The notes beneath the pieces were generated by a model. That model did not search any database. It saw only the letters and a program-made list of their open reading frames with translations, and was not told where the DNA came from. A stretch of 64,000 nt of DNA from Streptomyces sp. CC228A (GTDB lineage Bacteria > Actinomycetota > Actinomycetes > Streptomycetales > Streptomycetaceae): contig NZ_JAJPUI010000003.1 in the NCBI RefSeq assembly GCF_021390935.1, positions 186,001 through 250,000 on the forward strand. Direction: 5' to 3'. Both the position numbers and the translations under genes were made by a program. Positions 43,890 through 52,353 of the stretch are shown here, piece after piece (position 1 is the first letter of the stretch; each line of letters starts with the position of its first letter).

Positions 43890-45228
43890 GCGGGCGGAGC
43901 GAGCCGGGCGGCTGACGGCCCGGCAGGTGATCGCTTTGGTCGCGGAAGCGTTCACCGAGCAGCGGCCGCCGGCACCGGGGGGTCCCCGCCCGCCGGACGG
44001 CCCGCTCGGCTGGGACGGGTACGGGGAAGCACGGGCGCGGGCGGCCGGGCGCACCGGCGAGGACGAGTCGGTGGTGTACGGCGAGGCGCAGGTGTCGGGG
44101 CTTGTCTGCGTGCTGCTGGCCTTCGAGTTCGGCTTCCTGGGCGGTTCGCTGGGGCAGGGCACCGGGGACCGGATCTGCGCCGCCTACCGGCTGGCGCGGG
44201 AGCGGGGCGTGCCGCTCGTGTCCCTGGTGGCGACGGGCGGCAGCCGGATGCAGGAGGGCATGGTCGCGCTGACGCAGTTGCAGCGGGTGGCGCGGGAGGC
44301 GGTGCTGCTGCGCCAGGCGGGCGTCGGGCACGTCACGGTGTTGAGGGACCCGGCGACGGGCGGCGGCTGGGCGACGGTCGGCGCGGGCGCGGACGTCCTG
44401 CTGGCGCTGCCGGGGGCGCAGATCGGTTTCGCCGGCTCACGGGTGCGGCCCCCGGACGCGGACCCGGCGGCGTACACGGCGGAGGGGCAGCTCGCGGCGG
44501 GCCAGGTGGACGCCGTGGTGCCGGCGACGGAGCTCCGCACGGTGCTGGGGCACTGGCTGGCGGCCCTGTCGCGCCCCGCGGCCGGTCCCGTGCCGCCGCC
44601 CGGCGCACTGGGCCGCGCGGATCTGCCGGAGACCGGCTGGGAGGCGGTGCTGCGGGCCCGCGAGCCGGGGCGGCCGCGCGCGGACGCCTACCTGGACGCG
44701 TACTTCGACCGGCGGCTGCCCCTGGTCGGCGACCGCTGCGGCGGTACGGACCCGGGGGTGCGGTGCGGGGTGGGCCTGCGGGACGGGTACGGCATCGCCT
44801 ACGTCGCCCAGTGCGGGACCGCGACCAGGCCCGCCGGCTACCGCACCGCGACGCGTGTCGTCCGGCTCGCGGACCGGTGGGGGCTGCCGGTGCTGACGCT
44901 GGTCGACACGCCGGGTGCCGCGAACGGCACGGAGGCGGAGCGCACGGGCGCGGGAGCGGCGATCGCCGAGCTGTTCGCCGCAGTCGCGGAGGTGCGGGTG
45001 CCGGTGACGACGCTGGTGGTCGGCGAGGGGGGTTCGGGCGGCGCGCTCGCCCTCGCCGCCCCCGGCAACACCTGGGCCACCCCGGACAGCTACTTCTCGG
45101 TCATCGCCCCGGAGCCGGCCGCGGCCATACTGAAGCGGCCGCCGCAGGAAGCCCCGCACACGGCGGAGCAGCTGCGCCTGCGCCCGCAGGACCTGGTGGA
45201 GCTGGGGGTGGTCCGGGGCATCGTGTGA
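43882..45228 (+). CDS. Fused AccD/AccA-type carboxyltransferase (448 aa)
   Basis: Carboxyltransferase of an acyl-CoA carboxylase with both halves in one chain. N-terminal beta-type half: AFEFGFLGGSLGQGTGDRIC and LVATGGSRMQEG; C-terminal alpha-type half: LTLVDTPGAANGTEAERTG and VVGEGGSGGALALA. The AccD zinc ribbon is absent. GTG 43882 overlaps the MatB-like stop. Together with the ligase it could channel malonyl-CoA for polyketides or fatty acids. No biotin carboxylase subunit is in the window. Confidence 0.87.
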   Translation: MSERAERAGRLTARQVIALVAEAFTEQRPPAPGGPRPPDGPLGWDGYGEARARAAGRTGEDESVVYGEAQVSGLVCVLLAFEFGFLGGSLGQGTGDRICAAYRLARERGVPLVSLVATGGSRMQEGMVALTQLQRVAREAVLLRQAGVGHVTVLRDPATGGGWATVGAGADVLLALPGAQIGFAGSRVRPPDADPAAYTAEGQLAAGQVDAVVPATELRTVLGHWLAALSRPAAGPVPPPGALGRADLPETGWEAVLRAREPGRPRADAYLDAYFDRRLPLVGDRCGGTDPGVRCGVGLRDGYGIAYVAQCGTATRPAGYRTATRVVRLADRWGLPVLTLVDTPGAANGTEAERTGAGAAIAELFAAVAEVRVPVTTLVVGEGGSGGALALAAPGNTWATPDSYFSVIAPEPAAAILKRPPQEAPHTAEQLRLRPQDLVELGVVRGIV

Positions 45229-45264
45229 CGCCCCGCCCCCGGGCTGCTCCTGCTCACCCGGCCC

Positions 45265-45777
45265 CTACTCGACCGGCTCCCGCCCCTGCGCGCCCGGCTC
45301 CCGCCCCTGCGCCACCCCCGGCAGCGCGCCGTCCAGGGCCGCGGTCAGCGTGTTGAGGCGGTCGCGCAGGTCGCGGACCTCGGTGAGGGACAGGCCGGTC
45401 ACCTCCGCCATGCGCCGGGGCAGCCGCCGTGCCTGCTCCCTCAGGGCGGCGCCCTCGGCGGTGGGGCGCACGGTCACGGACCGCTCGTCCTCGGCGCTGC
45501 GCCGCCGCTCCACGTAGCCGGCCGCCTCCAGCCGCTTCAGCAGCGGCGACAGCGTGCCGGAGTCCAGCCGCAGCAGCTCCCCGATGCGCTTGACGGGGAG
45601 TTCGCCCCGCTCCCACAGGACCAGCATCACCAGGTACTGCGGGTAGGTCAGTCCCAGGTCCTTGAGCGCGACGCGGTACACGCCGTTGAAGGCGCGGGTG
45701 GCGGCGTGCAGGGAGAAGCAGATCTGGTGGTCGAGGCGCAGGAAGTCCTCGTCCTGCGGGGTGCCGGGCGCGTCCAT
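45265..45777 (-). CDS. ohrR: Organic peroxide-sensing repressor OhrR, MarR family (170 aa)
   Basis: One-Cys regulator that releases DNA when its cysteine is oxidised. The sensing Cys is in DHQICFSLHAATR (residue 20), and the recognition region is QYLVMLVLWERGELPVKRIG followed by LLRLDSGTLSPLLKRLE; the wing has RRSAEDERSVTVRPTAEG. The Gly/Glu/Pro-rich C-terminus carries a duplicated QGREP. Divergent from ohr with the operator between them. Confidence 0.94.
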   Translation of the reverse strand: MDAPGTPQDEDFLRLDHQICFSLHAATRAFNGVYRVALKDLGLTYPQYLVMLVLWERGELPVKRIGELLRLDSGTLSPLLKRLEAAGYVERRRSAEDERSVTVRPTAEGAALREQARRLPRRMAEVTGLSLTEVRDLRDRLNTLTAALDGALPGVAQGREPGAQGREPVE

Positions 45778-45818
45778 GCCTCCAGGCTAACGCCACACGG
45801 CCATCTACCTCACACCCG

Positions 45819-45853
45819 ATTCAGTTGTGCACAATTGAATTGCGGGCTATAAA
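45819..45853 (+). promoter_or_regulatory. ohr promoter with OhrR operator
   Basis: The perfect dyad TTGTGCACAA (45825-45834) lies in a 22-bp near-palindrome (45819-45840, one mismatch per arm). The first six bases, TTGTGC, also serve as -35; a 17-bp spacer leads to TATAAA (-10, 45848-45853). The AT-rich palindrome stands out in this GC-rich genome and matches OhrR-type operators. Confidence 0.85.
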
Positions 45854-45908
45854 TGATGCAGTGCCGCCCCGCCGGGCGGGACGAGACGAGAGAAGAAGGA
45901 CGGGACAC

Positions 45909-46325
45909 ATGAACGCCCTGTACACCGCCGTCGCCACCGCCAACGGCCGCGAGGGCCGGGCCGTCAGCTCCGACGGCCAGATCGACCTGCCGCTCGGCTT
46001 CCCGCAGGCCCTCGGCGGCAACGGCCAGGGCACGAACCCGGAGCAGCTCTTCGCCGCGGGCTACGCGGCGTGCTTCGCCAGCGCGATGGGGTCGATAGCG
46101 CGCCAGGAGAAGATCGACGTCAAGGACGTCTCGATCACCGCCGAGGTCAGCATCGGCAAGGACGAGAAGGACGGCGGCTTCGGCCTGGCGGTCGTCCTGC
46201 GCGCCGAGATGCCCGCCCACCTGGAAGGCGAGCCGGGCCGCGAACTGCTGGAGAAGACCCACGCGTACTGCCCGTACTCCAAGGCCACGCGCGGCAACAT
46301 CGACGTGCGGCTCGTCGTCGAGTGA
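45909..46325 (+). CDS. ohr: Organic hydroperoxide resistance protein Ohr (138 aa)
   Basis: Thiol peroxidase for organic hydroperoxides. Catalytic cysteines in YAACFASAM and AYCPYSKATRGN, with ALGGNGQGTNPEQLFAAGY as family core. ATG 45909 follows AGAAGAAGGACGGGACAC. It is the OhrR-regulated copy, divergent from ohrR; the paralogue at 36220 is not next to a regulator. Confidence 0.95.
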   Translation: MNALYTAVATANGREGRAVSSDGQIDLPLGFPQALGGNGQGTNPEQLFAAGYAACFASAMGSIARQEKIDVKDVSITAEVSIGKDEKDGGFGLAVVLRAEMPAHLEGEPGRELLEKTHAYCPYSKATRGNIDVRLVVE

Positions 46326-46346
46326 CGACGGACCGGCCGGCGTGCG

Positions 46347-46384
46347 GCGGGCCCCTGACCTCCGAGTGGAGGTCCGGGGCCCGC
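46347..46384 (+). terminator. Terminator of ohr
   Basis: GCGGGCCCC-T-GACCTCC / GGAGGTC-C-GGGGCCCGC: a 17-bp stem with one internal T/C mismatch around a GAGT loop, 20 nt past the ohr stop. Confidence 0.85.
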
Positions 46385-46523
46385 TGCACGTACAGGCTTC
46401 CGATGCCCGCCCCCGAATCGCCACGAGGCCGCGTCAGGTCCGCCGTCCGCACACCCACCAGGCGTACCCGGCGGGTGGTCACGCTACGTCATGCATCTGC
46501 CGACAGGACGCCGACGCATTCCC

Positions 46524-46540
46524 GGCCGCCAACGGCGGCC
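46524..46540 (-). terminator. Short hairpin after the Uma2-like remnant
   Basis: GGCCGCC-AAC-GGCGGCC, 7-bp perfect stem, just past the stop at 46544. Confidence 0.5.
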
Positions 46541-46543
46541 CCG

Positions 46544-47050
46544 TCAGCGCGCGCCGACCTCCGGTTCAGGTCGGGGCAGCTCGTCCAGGTCAAGGGTGAA
46601 GGTGCGCCCATCGGCGAGATCGATGGGGAGCTTTCCAATGCCGTACTTGTGCGTGTGTGCCGCGATGCAGCCGGATCCGGTGGGCTGGGTGTGGACGACG
46701 ACTTCCGCCGTGTACGGGTCCACCACCAGGTAGACGGGGATGCAGTAGCGGCCGTACTTGGCGGTGCAGTCGTCGTAGTCCTTGCGGGCCGAGGAGACGG
46801 ACACCACCTCCGCGATCAGCAGGTCGTCTCGAAGCTGTAGCGCTTGCCCACCCTCTGGGAGTCCTCGCGCAGGATCGCGAGATCGGGGGCGGAGTTCTCG
46901 TCCGCCGGGAAGTCGAGACAGACATCCGAGACGGTCTTCGCGTGGCGCCCGAGCGACACGATCGTGTCGTACTGCAACGACTTTGATCGTGCCGGAGTGC
47001 TTCACCGGCTCGCCCAGCGTCCAGAGAGGTTTGCGAGCGCTCTCTGGCAT
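46544..47050 (-). pseudogene. Uma2/DUF820-like nuclease-fold protein, frameshifted and 5'-truncated
   Basis: Family of PD-(D/E)XK-fold proteins, common and of unclear role. The C-terminal half, IAEVVSVSSARKDYDDCTAK and YGRYCIPVYLVVDPYTAEVV, is in frame. The middle (SLGRHAKTVSDVCLDFPAD, then APDLAILRED) is in another frame; restoring one G in FE-DDLL near 46838 rejoins the two. The N-terminal part of the usual domain is missing before 46990. Either a decayed gene or one with sequencing errors on top of truncation. Confidence 0.7.
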
Positions 47051-47115
47051 CCCTAGTCTTCCGCTCGTGGGCCGGCCAGGGTGAGAGTCACGCCCGCATG
47101 AATCGGGGGAGGATC

Positions 47116-47877
47116 GTGTCCGTGCACAGTGTCATTGTCGTGCCACCGTCATACGGAGATCCGGAGAACCGGACCGCCGACCAGATCAGAATCTCCAGCG
47201 GTGAACGGCTCGCCTTCGGGCGAGCGGCCCAGGACGGCGGCGGTCTCGCCATTGCGCACGAGGGAGTGCCCCGGATCGCCGGCGAGATCACGGCGCACCA
47301 GCGCTTCTGGCTGCTGAGCAACTTCAGCGAGAACCAGACCTACGTGGTGGAGAACCCGGAAGGCGCTGGCGAACACATCAAGGTCGCGCCGGGCAGACTG
47401 GACGCGCCGGTGTCGTTCGAGTTCTCGCGGGTGGTGCTTCCCGCCGCGGGCGACCTGCTCTCCTTCGACGTCTGGGCTCCCGATCACGCGTTCCGCAGCG
47501 TGGACCGCCACGGACTCGCGGGAACGCTGACCGCACCGTCCTTCGCCCTGGACCGCACGAAGCGCTACTTCGCGGTCCTCGCCGCACTGTGCGAACCCCG
47601 CCTGCGCGGCGAACCGCACGCACCACTGCCCTGCGTGGAGGAGCTGGTGGAACGCCTGCGGCCGGTCTGGCCCGGGGCCAGCCGCTCCGCGGTCTACTGG
47701 AACATCGACTACCTGTGCGTGAAGCTGCGCCTGCGCCCCGGCCCGGACACGGCGGAACCGGGCAAGCGCACCAACGGCAAGAAGGAGTCCTTGGTCTCCC
47801 TTGCCCTCCGCTTCGACCTCGTACACGAGGGCGACCTCGTGGTGCTCGCCCCGGCTGTGAGCGAAGTGGACCGATGA
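47116..47877 (+). CDS. FHA-like protein preceding the kinase (253 aa)
   Basis: Cytoplasmic protein with an N-terminal FHA-like phosphothreonine-binding region (residues 15-110): RLAFGRAAQDGG, then IAHEGVPRIAGEI and FWLLSNFSENQTYVVEN, where Ser and Asn occupy the usual positions. The C-terminal third (KRYFAVLAALCEPRLRG to DYLCVKLRL) looks like a winged helix, as in FHA proteins paired with kinases. GTG 47116 follows GGGGGAGGATC. Its stop overlaps the kinase start (ATGA), so it is co-translated with the kinase and likely its substrate or adaptor. Confidence 0.75.
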   Translation: MSVHSVIVVPPSYGDPENRTADQIRISSGERLAFGRAAQDGGGLAIAHEGVPRIAGEITAHQRFWLLSNFSENQTYVVENPEGAGEHIKVAPGRLDAPVSFEFSRVVLPAAGDLLSFDVWAPDHAFRSVDRHGLAGTLTAPSFALDRTKRYFAVLAALCEPRLRGEPHAPLPCVEELVERLRPVWPGASRSAVYWNIDYLCVKLRLRPGPDTAEPGKRTNGKKESLVSLALRFDLVHEGDLVVLAPAVSEVDR

Positions 47878-49202
47878 CTGAGCGGTCCTACGTGGTGCCC
47901 GTCCCCAAGGGCTACACGGTCGGGTGCTGGGAGGTCCGTGCACCGCTGGCGTCCGGCGCGTTCTCCACGGTCTACGCGGCCCGGCGCACCGGCTCCCCGG
48001 CTGAGGGGCTGCCCGACCAGGTGGCGCTGAAGTTCCTGCCGACCGGCACGCGCACCCCGCGTCAGCTGCATCACCTGCGGGAACTGGCCGAGCGGGAGGT
48101 GGAGTTGCTGAGCAGGCTGCGCGCGCCGCGCCTGATCCGGATGTACGACACCCTGACCGTGGACGACCCCGGCCACCCGGAGCTCGACGGCGCCACCGTC
48201 CTCGTACTGGAACGGGCCGAGGGCTCCCTGGACGCCGTACTCGATCAGGCACCGAAGCCGGACGCGGGACCGGCGCTGCTCGCGCAGATCTGCGAGGGCC
48301 TGCACCAGTTGCACCACGCGGGCTGGGTGCACGGCGACCTGAAGCCGGCCAACGTCCTGCTGATGAAGGACTCTTCGGCGAGGCTGGCCGACTTCAACAT
48401 GGCCGCCGAACTCAAGGGCACGCATGCGTACGCGCCTCCGTTCGCGACCCCCGACTACACCCCGCCGGAACTTCTCCGGCCGGAGATGGACGAGCGGGGA
48501 ACCCGTATCCGCCCGTCGGCGGACATATGGGCCTTCGGCGTCCTGGCGCACACCGTCCTGACCGGCACCTTCCCGCTCCCGGGCAGCACCACGGAGGCCC
48601 GCTGCGACGCGGCGACGCGCTACGCGCGCGGCACCGAGGAGCTCCGCCTGTCTCCCGAACTCCCGGACGCCTGGAGGGAGATCGTCCGGGACTGCCTGGC
48701 CGCCGCTCACGCCGAACGCCCCACCGCACAGGAGCTGCTGCGCCGTGTGGAGGACGCCGCGGGCGCCGGCCGCTCGCCCCGCTTGCCGCGCCTTCGCCCC
48801 CGGCGCCGCCCTACACTCGTCAGCGCGCTCGTGGCGGCGGCCCTGCTGAGCGCCGCGACCGCGGCCTACGCCCTCTGGGACAAGCCCCCGGCCACCGCGT
48901 CCGCACCACCCACCTGCGAGAAGCCCGCGGTGTACGAGGACAAGAAGTACGGCCGCGGCTACACCGCGGGCGAGAACGGCACCTGGGACTTCACCATCAA
49001 GCGCGGCGACGGCGGCAGCCAGGTCCGTGAACTCCAGTGTCTGCTGCGGTACCTGCACGGCGTCACCGAAGTCGGGGAAGTGGACGGCGACTTCGGCCCC
49101 ATGACTCACGGAGCCGTCATCACCTTCCAGAAGCGGGCGGGCCTGGACGCGGACGGACTCGTAGGCCCGGGGACATGGCGCGCGCTGCGCGCGGAACGCT
49201 AG
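47874..49202 (+). CDS. Transmembrane Ser/Thr kinase with extracytoplasmic peptidoglycan-binding domain (442 aa)
   Basis: Hanks-type kinase. Glycine loop LASGAFSTVYAA, catalytic Lys in VALKFLP, catalytic loop HGDLKPANVLL, and the metal motif is DFN (ADFNMAAEL) instead of DFG, so activity could be altered. APE-like PPELL and DIWAFGVLAHTVLTG follow. A single transmembrane helix (LVSALVAAALLSAATAAYALW, split here by Pro/Arg-rich juxtamembrane) lies near residue 320. The C-terminal 70 residues form a PG_binding_1 domain: VRELQCLLRYLHG, VDGDFGPMTHGAVITFQKRA, LVGPGTWRAL. It resembles PASTA kinases in architecture but senses through another wall-binding module. Confidence 0.9.
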   Translation: MTERSYVVPVPKGYTVGCWEVRAPLASGAFSTVYAARRTGSPAEGLPDQVALKFLPTGTRTPRQLHHLRELAEREVELLSRLRAPRLIRMYDTLTVDDPGHPELDGATVLVLERAEGSLDAVLDQAPKPDAGPALLAQICEGLHQLHHAGWVHGDLKPANVLLMKDSSARLADFNMAAELKGTHAYAPPFATPDYTPPELLRPEMDERGTRIRPSADIWAFGVLAHTVLTGTFPLPGSTTEARCDAATRYARGTEELRLSPELPDAWREIVRDCLAAAHAERPTAQELLRRVEDAAGAGRSPRLPRLRPRRRPTLVSALVAAALLSAATAAYALWDKPPATASAPPTCEKPAVYEDKKYGRGYTAGENGTWDFTIKRGDGGSQVRELQCLLRYLHGVTEVGEVDGDFGPMTHGAVITFQKRAGLDADGLVGPGTWRALRAER

Positions 49203-49795
49203 TAGCTGATGGTCTTGACCCGGTGGAAGATGCGGGTGCCCGTGCTCTCGTAGACATGGACGCCGTCGCCCTGCATGACCTTGTGCAAGTGGTAGGCGCC
49301 GCCGTCCCGGTACTTGGCGGTGTCTCCCCGGTGGAGTTCCACGAACCCGAAGAGGCCGGAGCTCTTGTACCGCACGGTGTTGCTGCCGACCCAGACGAGC
49401 CGGTCGTCCGCCTTGCTCCAGGTGTCGTCCCCGACCATGCCGTCGGCGCTGAGCCCGGCCGCCCGCTGCCACTTGATGGTGGCCTCCTTGGTCTTGGGCC
49501 CGAAGTACCCGTCGGCATCGTGGAAGTCCAGGTAGTGCTCGGCAACCAGGATGGTCTGCCAGAGCAGGACGATGTCCGTGCCCGACGACTCCCCGCAGCC
49601 GACGCACAGCGAGTTGCCGAGCTCCTTGAAGTGGTCGCCGAAGTCGTCGGTGAGGACGCCTCCGCCGTCGACGAAGTTGGTCCCGTAGAAGCCGGAGTTG
49701 CTCGCGTAGGCCGCCTGCGCGGAGCTCGCGGGAAGGACAGCAGCCATCGCCGCGCTCAGGGCGACGAGCCCCAGTTTCCAGGCTCTGTTGTTCAT
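49199..49795 (-). CDS. Secreted peptidoglycan-binding domain protein (198 aa)
   Basis: Exported protein with a signal peptide (KLGLVALSAAMAAVLPASSAQA) and a PG_binding_1 domain in the middle: LLWQTILVAEHYLDFHDADG, YFGPKTKEATIKWQRAAGL, MVGDDTWSKADDRL. The C-terminal 65 residues are unassigned (RDGGAYHLHKVMQGDGVHV). A Cys pair CVGCGES lies near residue 65. ATG 49795 follows GAGGGGGATCC. Convergent with the kinase; the two stop codons share the CTAG at 49199-49202. It may be a binding partner of the same wall ligand. Confidence 0.85.
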   Translation of the reverse strand: MNNRAWKLGLVALSAAMAAVLPASSAQAAYASNSGFYGTNFVDGGGVLTDDFGDHFKELGNSLCVGCGESSGTDIVLLWQTILVAEHYLDFHDADGYFGPKTKEATIKWQRAAGLSADGMVGDDTWSKADDRLVWVGSNTVRYKSSGLFGFVELHRGDTAKYRDGGAYHLHKVMQGDGVHVYESTGTRIFHRVKTISY

Positions 49796-49931
49796 GGATC
49801 CCCCTCGAATCAAACCAGCGGATCGGACCAGCCGGTTGCGTTTGCCGGACACAGGATCGCCCCAAGCGAGCCCGAAGTGACCCTGGATTATTCGAGGTAC
49901 CCCGGGCCCCCTCCTCGGTGACAGTCAGCAC

Positions 49932-52352
49932 ATGGAAGATCCCAATGTGCTCGCGGCTCAGGAATGGGTGAACAAGACCTACAGCGGCGTGGCCCAGGGC
50001 TATGTGCGCTGCGCCGAGGACGGCAGCACCGGATGGGAGACGGTCCTCAGCCTCACTCAGGGCCTCCAGCACGAGCTGGGCATCTCCCCGACCGTACGGA
50101 ACTTCGGTCCGGGCACGTTCAGCGCCCTTGAGGCACGCGGCGGTATCCGTCCCTCCGAGTCCAACGCCAACATCGTCCGCATCGTCAACTACGCCCTGTG
50201 GTGCAAGGGGTACCCCGGCGCTTCACCGGCAAGTCGATGGACCTCGACGACCACCGACTCGATGAACGACCTGATCGGTGACGCCGGGCTGTCCTCGGCC
50301 GCCACCATGTCCAACATCCCTACCAGGCTCCTTGTGCAGTTCATCAAGGCGCTCCTGCGGATGGACCAGTTCCGGCGTGTCCCCGGCGGCACCACCGAGA
50401 TCCGGTCGTTCCAGCAGCATCTCAACCTGAACTACGTGTACGGCGAGGACATCACCACCATGGACCTCAGTCCATGCGACGGCTTCTACTCGCGTGATGT
50501 GCAGCAGGCCGTGATGAAGGCCCTCCAGTTCGAGATCGGCATTCCCCGCCCGGAGATCGGCGGGTACTTCGGCGCGAACACCAAGGCGAAGCTCAAGGAG
50601 CAGCCCACCCTGAGCGTGGGCAGCAGCGGAGACCTGGTCCATCTGTTCACGGCCCTGTGCGTGTTCAACTCGCCGGTCGTCGAGGGCGAGGGCGAGACCA
50701 CGACGGCGATCCGCCGCGAGTACATCGACAAGACGGAGAGCTTCGTCCGGGCCTTCCAGAAGTTCAGCCAGCTCTCCGTGACCGGCAAGTCGAACTTCGA
50801 CACCTGGGCGCAGCTCCTGGTCTCCACCGGCAACGAGTTGCGCGCGACCACCGCGTGCGACGAGGCGGAACCGCTCACCTTCGCCCGCGCACAGGCGCTC
50901 AGCCGTGCCGGGTTCCAGATCGTGGGCCGTTACCTCGACGAACACCTCCCCCCTGAACACAAGGACTACCTGGGGAAGGCGCTCACCAGTGCCGAGCTGA
51001 GCGACATCCTCCGCGGCGGCCTGAAGGTGTACCCGATCTTCCAGTGGAACGCCAAGTACAACTGGAACTTCACGTACGACAAGGGTTTCGAGCAAGGCGA
51101 CGTGGCCGAGAAGAGGGCGCGGGAGTTCGGGTTCGGCCGCGGCACCTGCATCTATTTCGCCGTGGACTTCGACGCCACCGGGGCGGACATGGACGCGGTC
51201 ATCGACTACTTCCGCGGCGTACGCGCGGCCCTGGGCCGGAAGAACCGCTACACCTACGGCATCTACGGCTCCCGGAACGTGTGCAGCACGGTCACCCGCC
51301 GCGTCGGAGCCACCTGGTCGTTCGTCTCCGGCCTGTCCTGGGGGTTCTCCGGCAACCTCGGCTACCCGCTGCCCGCGAACTGGTCGTTCAACCAGATCCG
51401 CAACGGCACGTTCAGCTACGGCAGCGGAAGTTTCGGCGAAGCCTGGGAGATCGACCGGAACGTGTGGCGCCGCTTCTCCGACCCCGGCACGTCCGTGCTC
51501 AATCCCGCCCGCTCCGCCGCACAGGACTTCATCGACCTCATCCAGCGCCTGTTCACGGAGGCCCTGGAGTACAACCCGGCAGTCGACCCGTACCGGCTCG
51601 TCTGCGTGTTCTTCCGGCAGGAGAAGTACAGCAACCTCGCCTGGCGCGTGATCCTGGAATCAGGAATCGACGAGGGCTGGATCGAGCACCTGGCGGCGCA
51701 GGGGATCACCCTCGCCGGCAAGAAGCACTTCACCGATCCGGTGACCGGGGCCCCCATCGGTACGGAGCACCTGATGGCGACCCTGGAGATGTGCCTGAGG
51801 TCTCCGGGGACCGCCGACCGCGTGACGGTGGGGGACATGGGCGGCTGGGCCGGTGACCTCGCGTCGTTCTACGAAGGATGGCGGACGGTCAAGGAGCAGT
51901 ACCCGAACCCCATGCTGTACGCCCAGGACTACCTGGGACGGCGTGACACCGTATCCAAGTTCTCGAACGACGACTGGGTCCAGGACACCGACGCGTTCAA
52001 CATCATGCGGCTCATCAGGACGGAGGAGATCAATCTCCCCACAGCGTTCGCCCGTTACTACGGCACCGACAGTCCGGCAGCCGGCGACCGGGTCTGCCAG
52101 CGGCGCTACACGCAGTTCTTCAGGGATCGTTTCAGCAGCGACATCGGGAGAGCGCAGACCCTCGCCAGGAACATGCTCCTCGGCGTGGACTCGGACATCG
52201 AAGTGCGAGGGGGCTCCTGGTTCCTGAGTGGTGGCTGGAGCCTCGGCGGGGAGGACCGTCCGGCCAACATCGCCTCGGACCTGCTGACCGGCTTCGTTCT
52301 CGCCTACGCGTTCGAGCTCGCGGAGCGCGCCGACGCCGAGAAGGGCATATGA
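49932..52352 (+). CDS. Multidomain putative peptidoglycan-binding / DUF1906 glycoside hydrolase-like protein (806 aa)
   Basis: Three putative peptidoglycan-binding modules lead: SLTQGLQHELGISPTVRNFG (about 39-58), VQQAVMKALQFEIGIPRPEI (about 190-209), and a third at VRAFQKFSQLSVTGKSNFDT (about 272-291). Residues 310-530 match the DUF1906 (Rv2525c-like, GH25-fold) domain: GRYLDE, IYFAVDFDATGADMDAVIDY, YTYGIYGSRNVC, FNQIRNG, WEIDRNV. The last 270 residues match no domain I know. There is no signal peptide. It is followed after one base by a Tat-secreted M15-like protein, so the two are coupled. It probably acts on or binds cell wall, but the export route is unclear. Confidence 0.8.
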   Translation: MEDPNVLAAQEWVNKTYSGVAQGYVRCAEDGSTGWETVLSLTQGLQHELGISPTVRNFGPGTFSALEARGGIRPSESNANIVRIVNYALWCKGYPGASPASRWTSTTTDSMNDLIGDAGLSSAATMSNIPTRLLVQFIKALLRMDQFRRVPGGTTEIRSFQQHLNLNYVYGEDITTMDLSPCDGFYSRDVQQAVMKALQFEIGIPRPEIGGYFGANTKAKLKEQPTLSVGSSGDLVHLFTALCVFNSPVVEGEGETTTAIRREYIDKTESFVRAFQKFSQLSVTGKSNFDTWAQLLVSTGNELRATTACDEAEPLTFARAQALSRAGFQIVGRYLDEHLPPEHKDYLGKALTSAELSDILRGGLKVYPIFQWNAKYNWNFTYDKGFEQGDVAEKRAREFGFGRGTCIYFAVDFDATGADMDAVIDYFRGVRAALGRKNRYTYGIYGSRNVCSTVTRRVGATWSFVSGLSWGFSGNLGYPLPANWSFNQIRNGTFSYGSGSFGEAWEIDRNVWRRFSDPGTSVLNPARSAAQDFIDLIQRLFTEALEYNPAVDPYRLVCVFFRQEKYSNLAWRVILESGIDEGWIEHLAAQGITLAGKKHFTDPVTGAPIGTEHLMATLEMCLRSPGTADRVTVGDMGGWAGDLASFYEGWRTVKEQYPNPMLYAQDYLGRRDTVSKFSNDDWVQDTDAFNIMRLIRTEEINLPTAFARYYGTDSPAAGDRVCQRRYTQFFRDRFSSDIGRAQTLARNMLLGVDSDIEVRGGSWFLSGGWSLGGEDRPANIASDLLTGFVLAYAFELAERADAEKGI

Positions 52353-52353
52353 C

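Noticed and set aside
46544..47050. Intact 168-residue gene
   Set aside because: Although open, its middle third is out of the family's frame; the family sequence continues in another frame.
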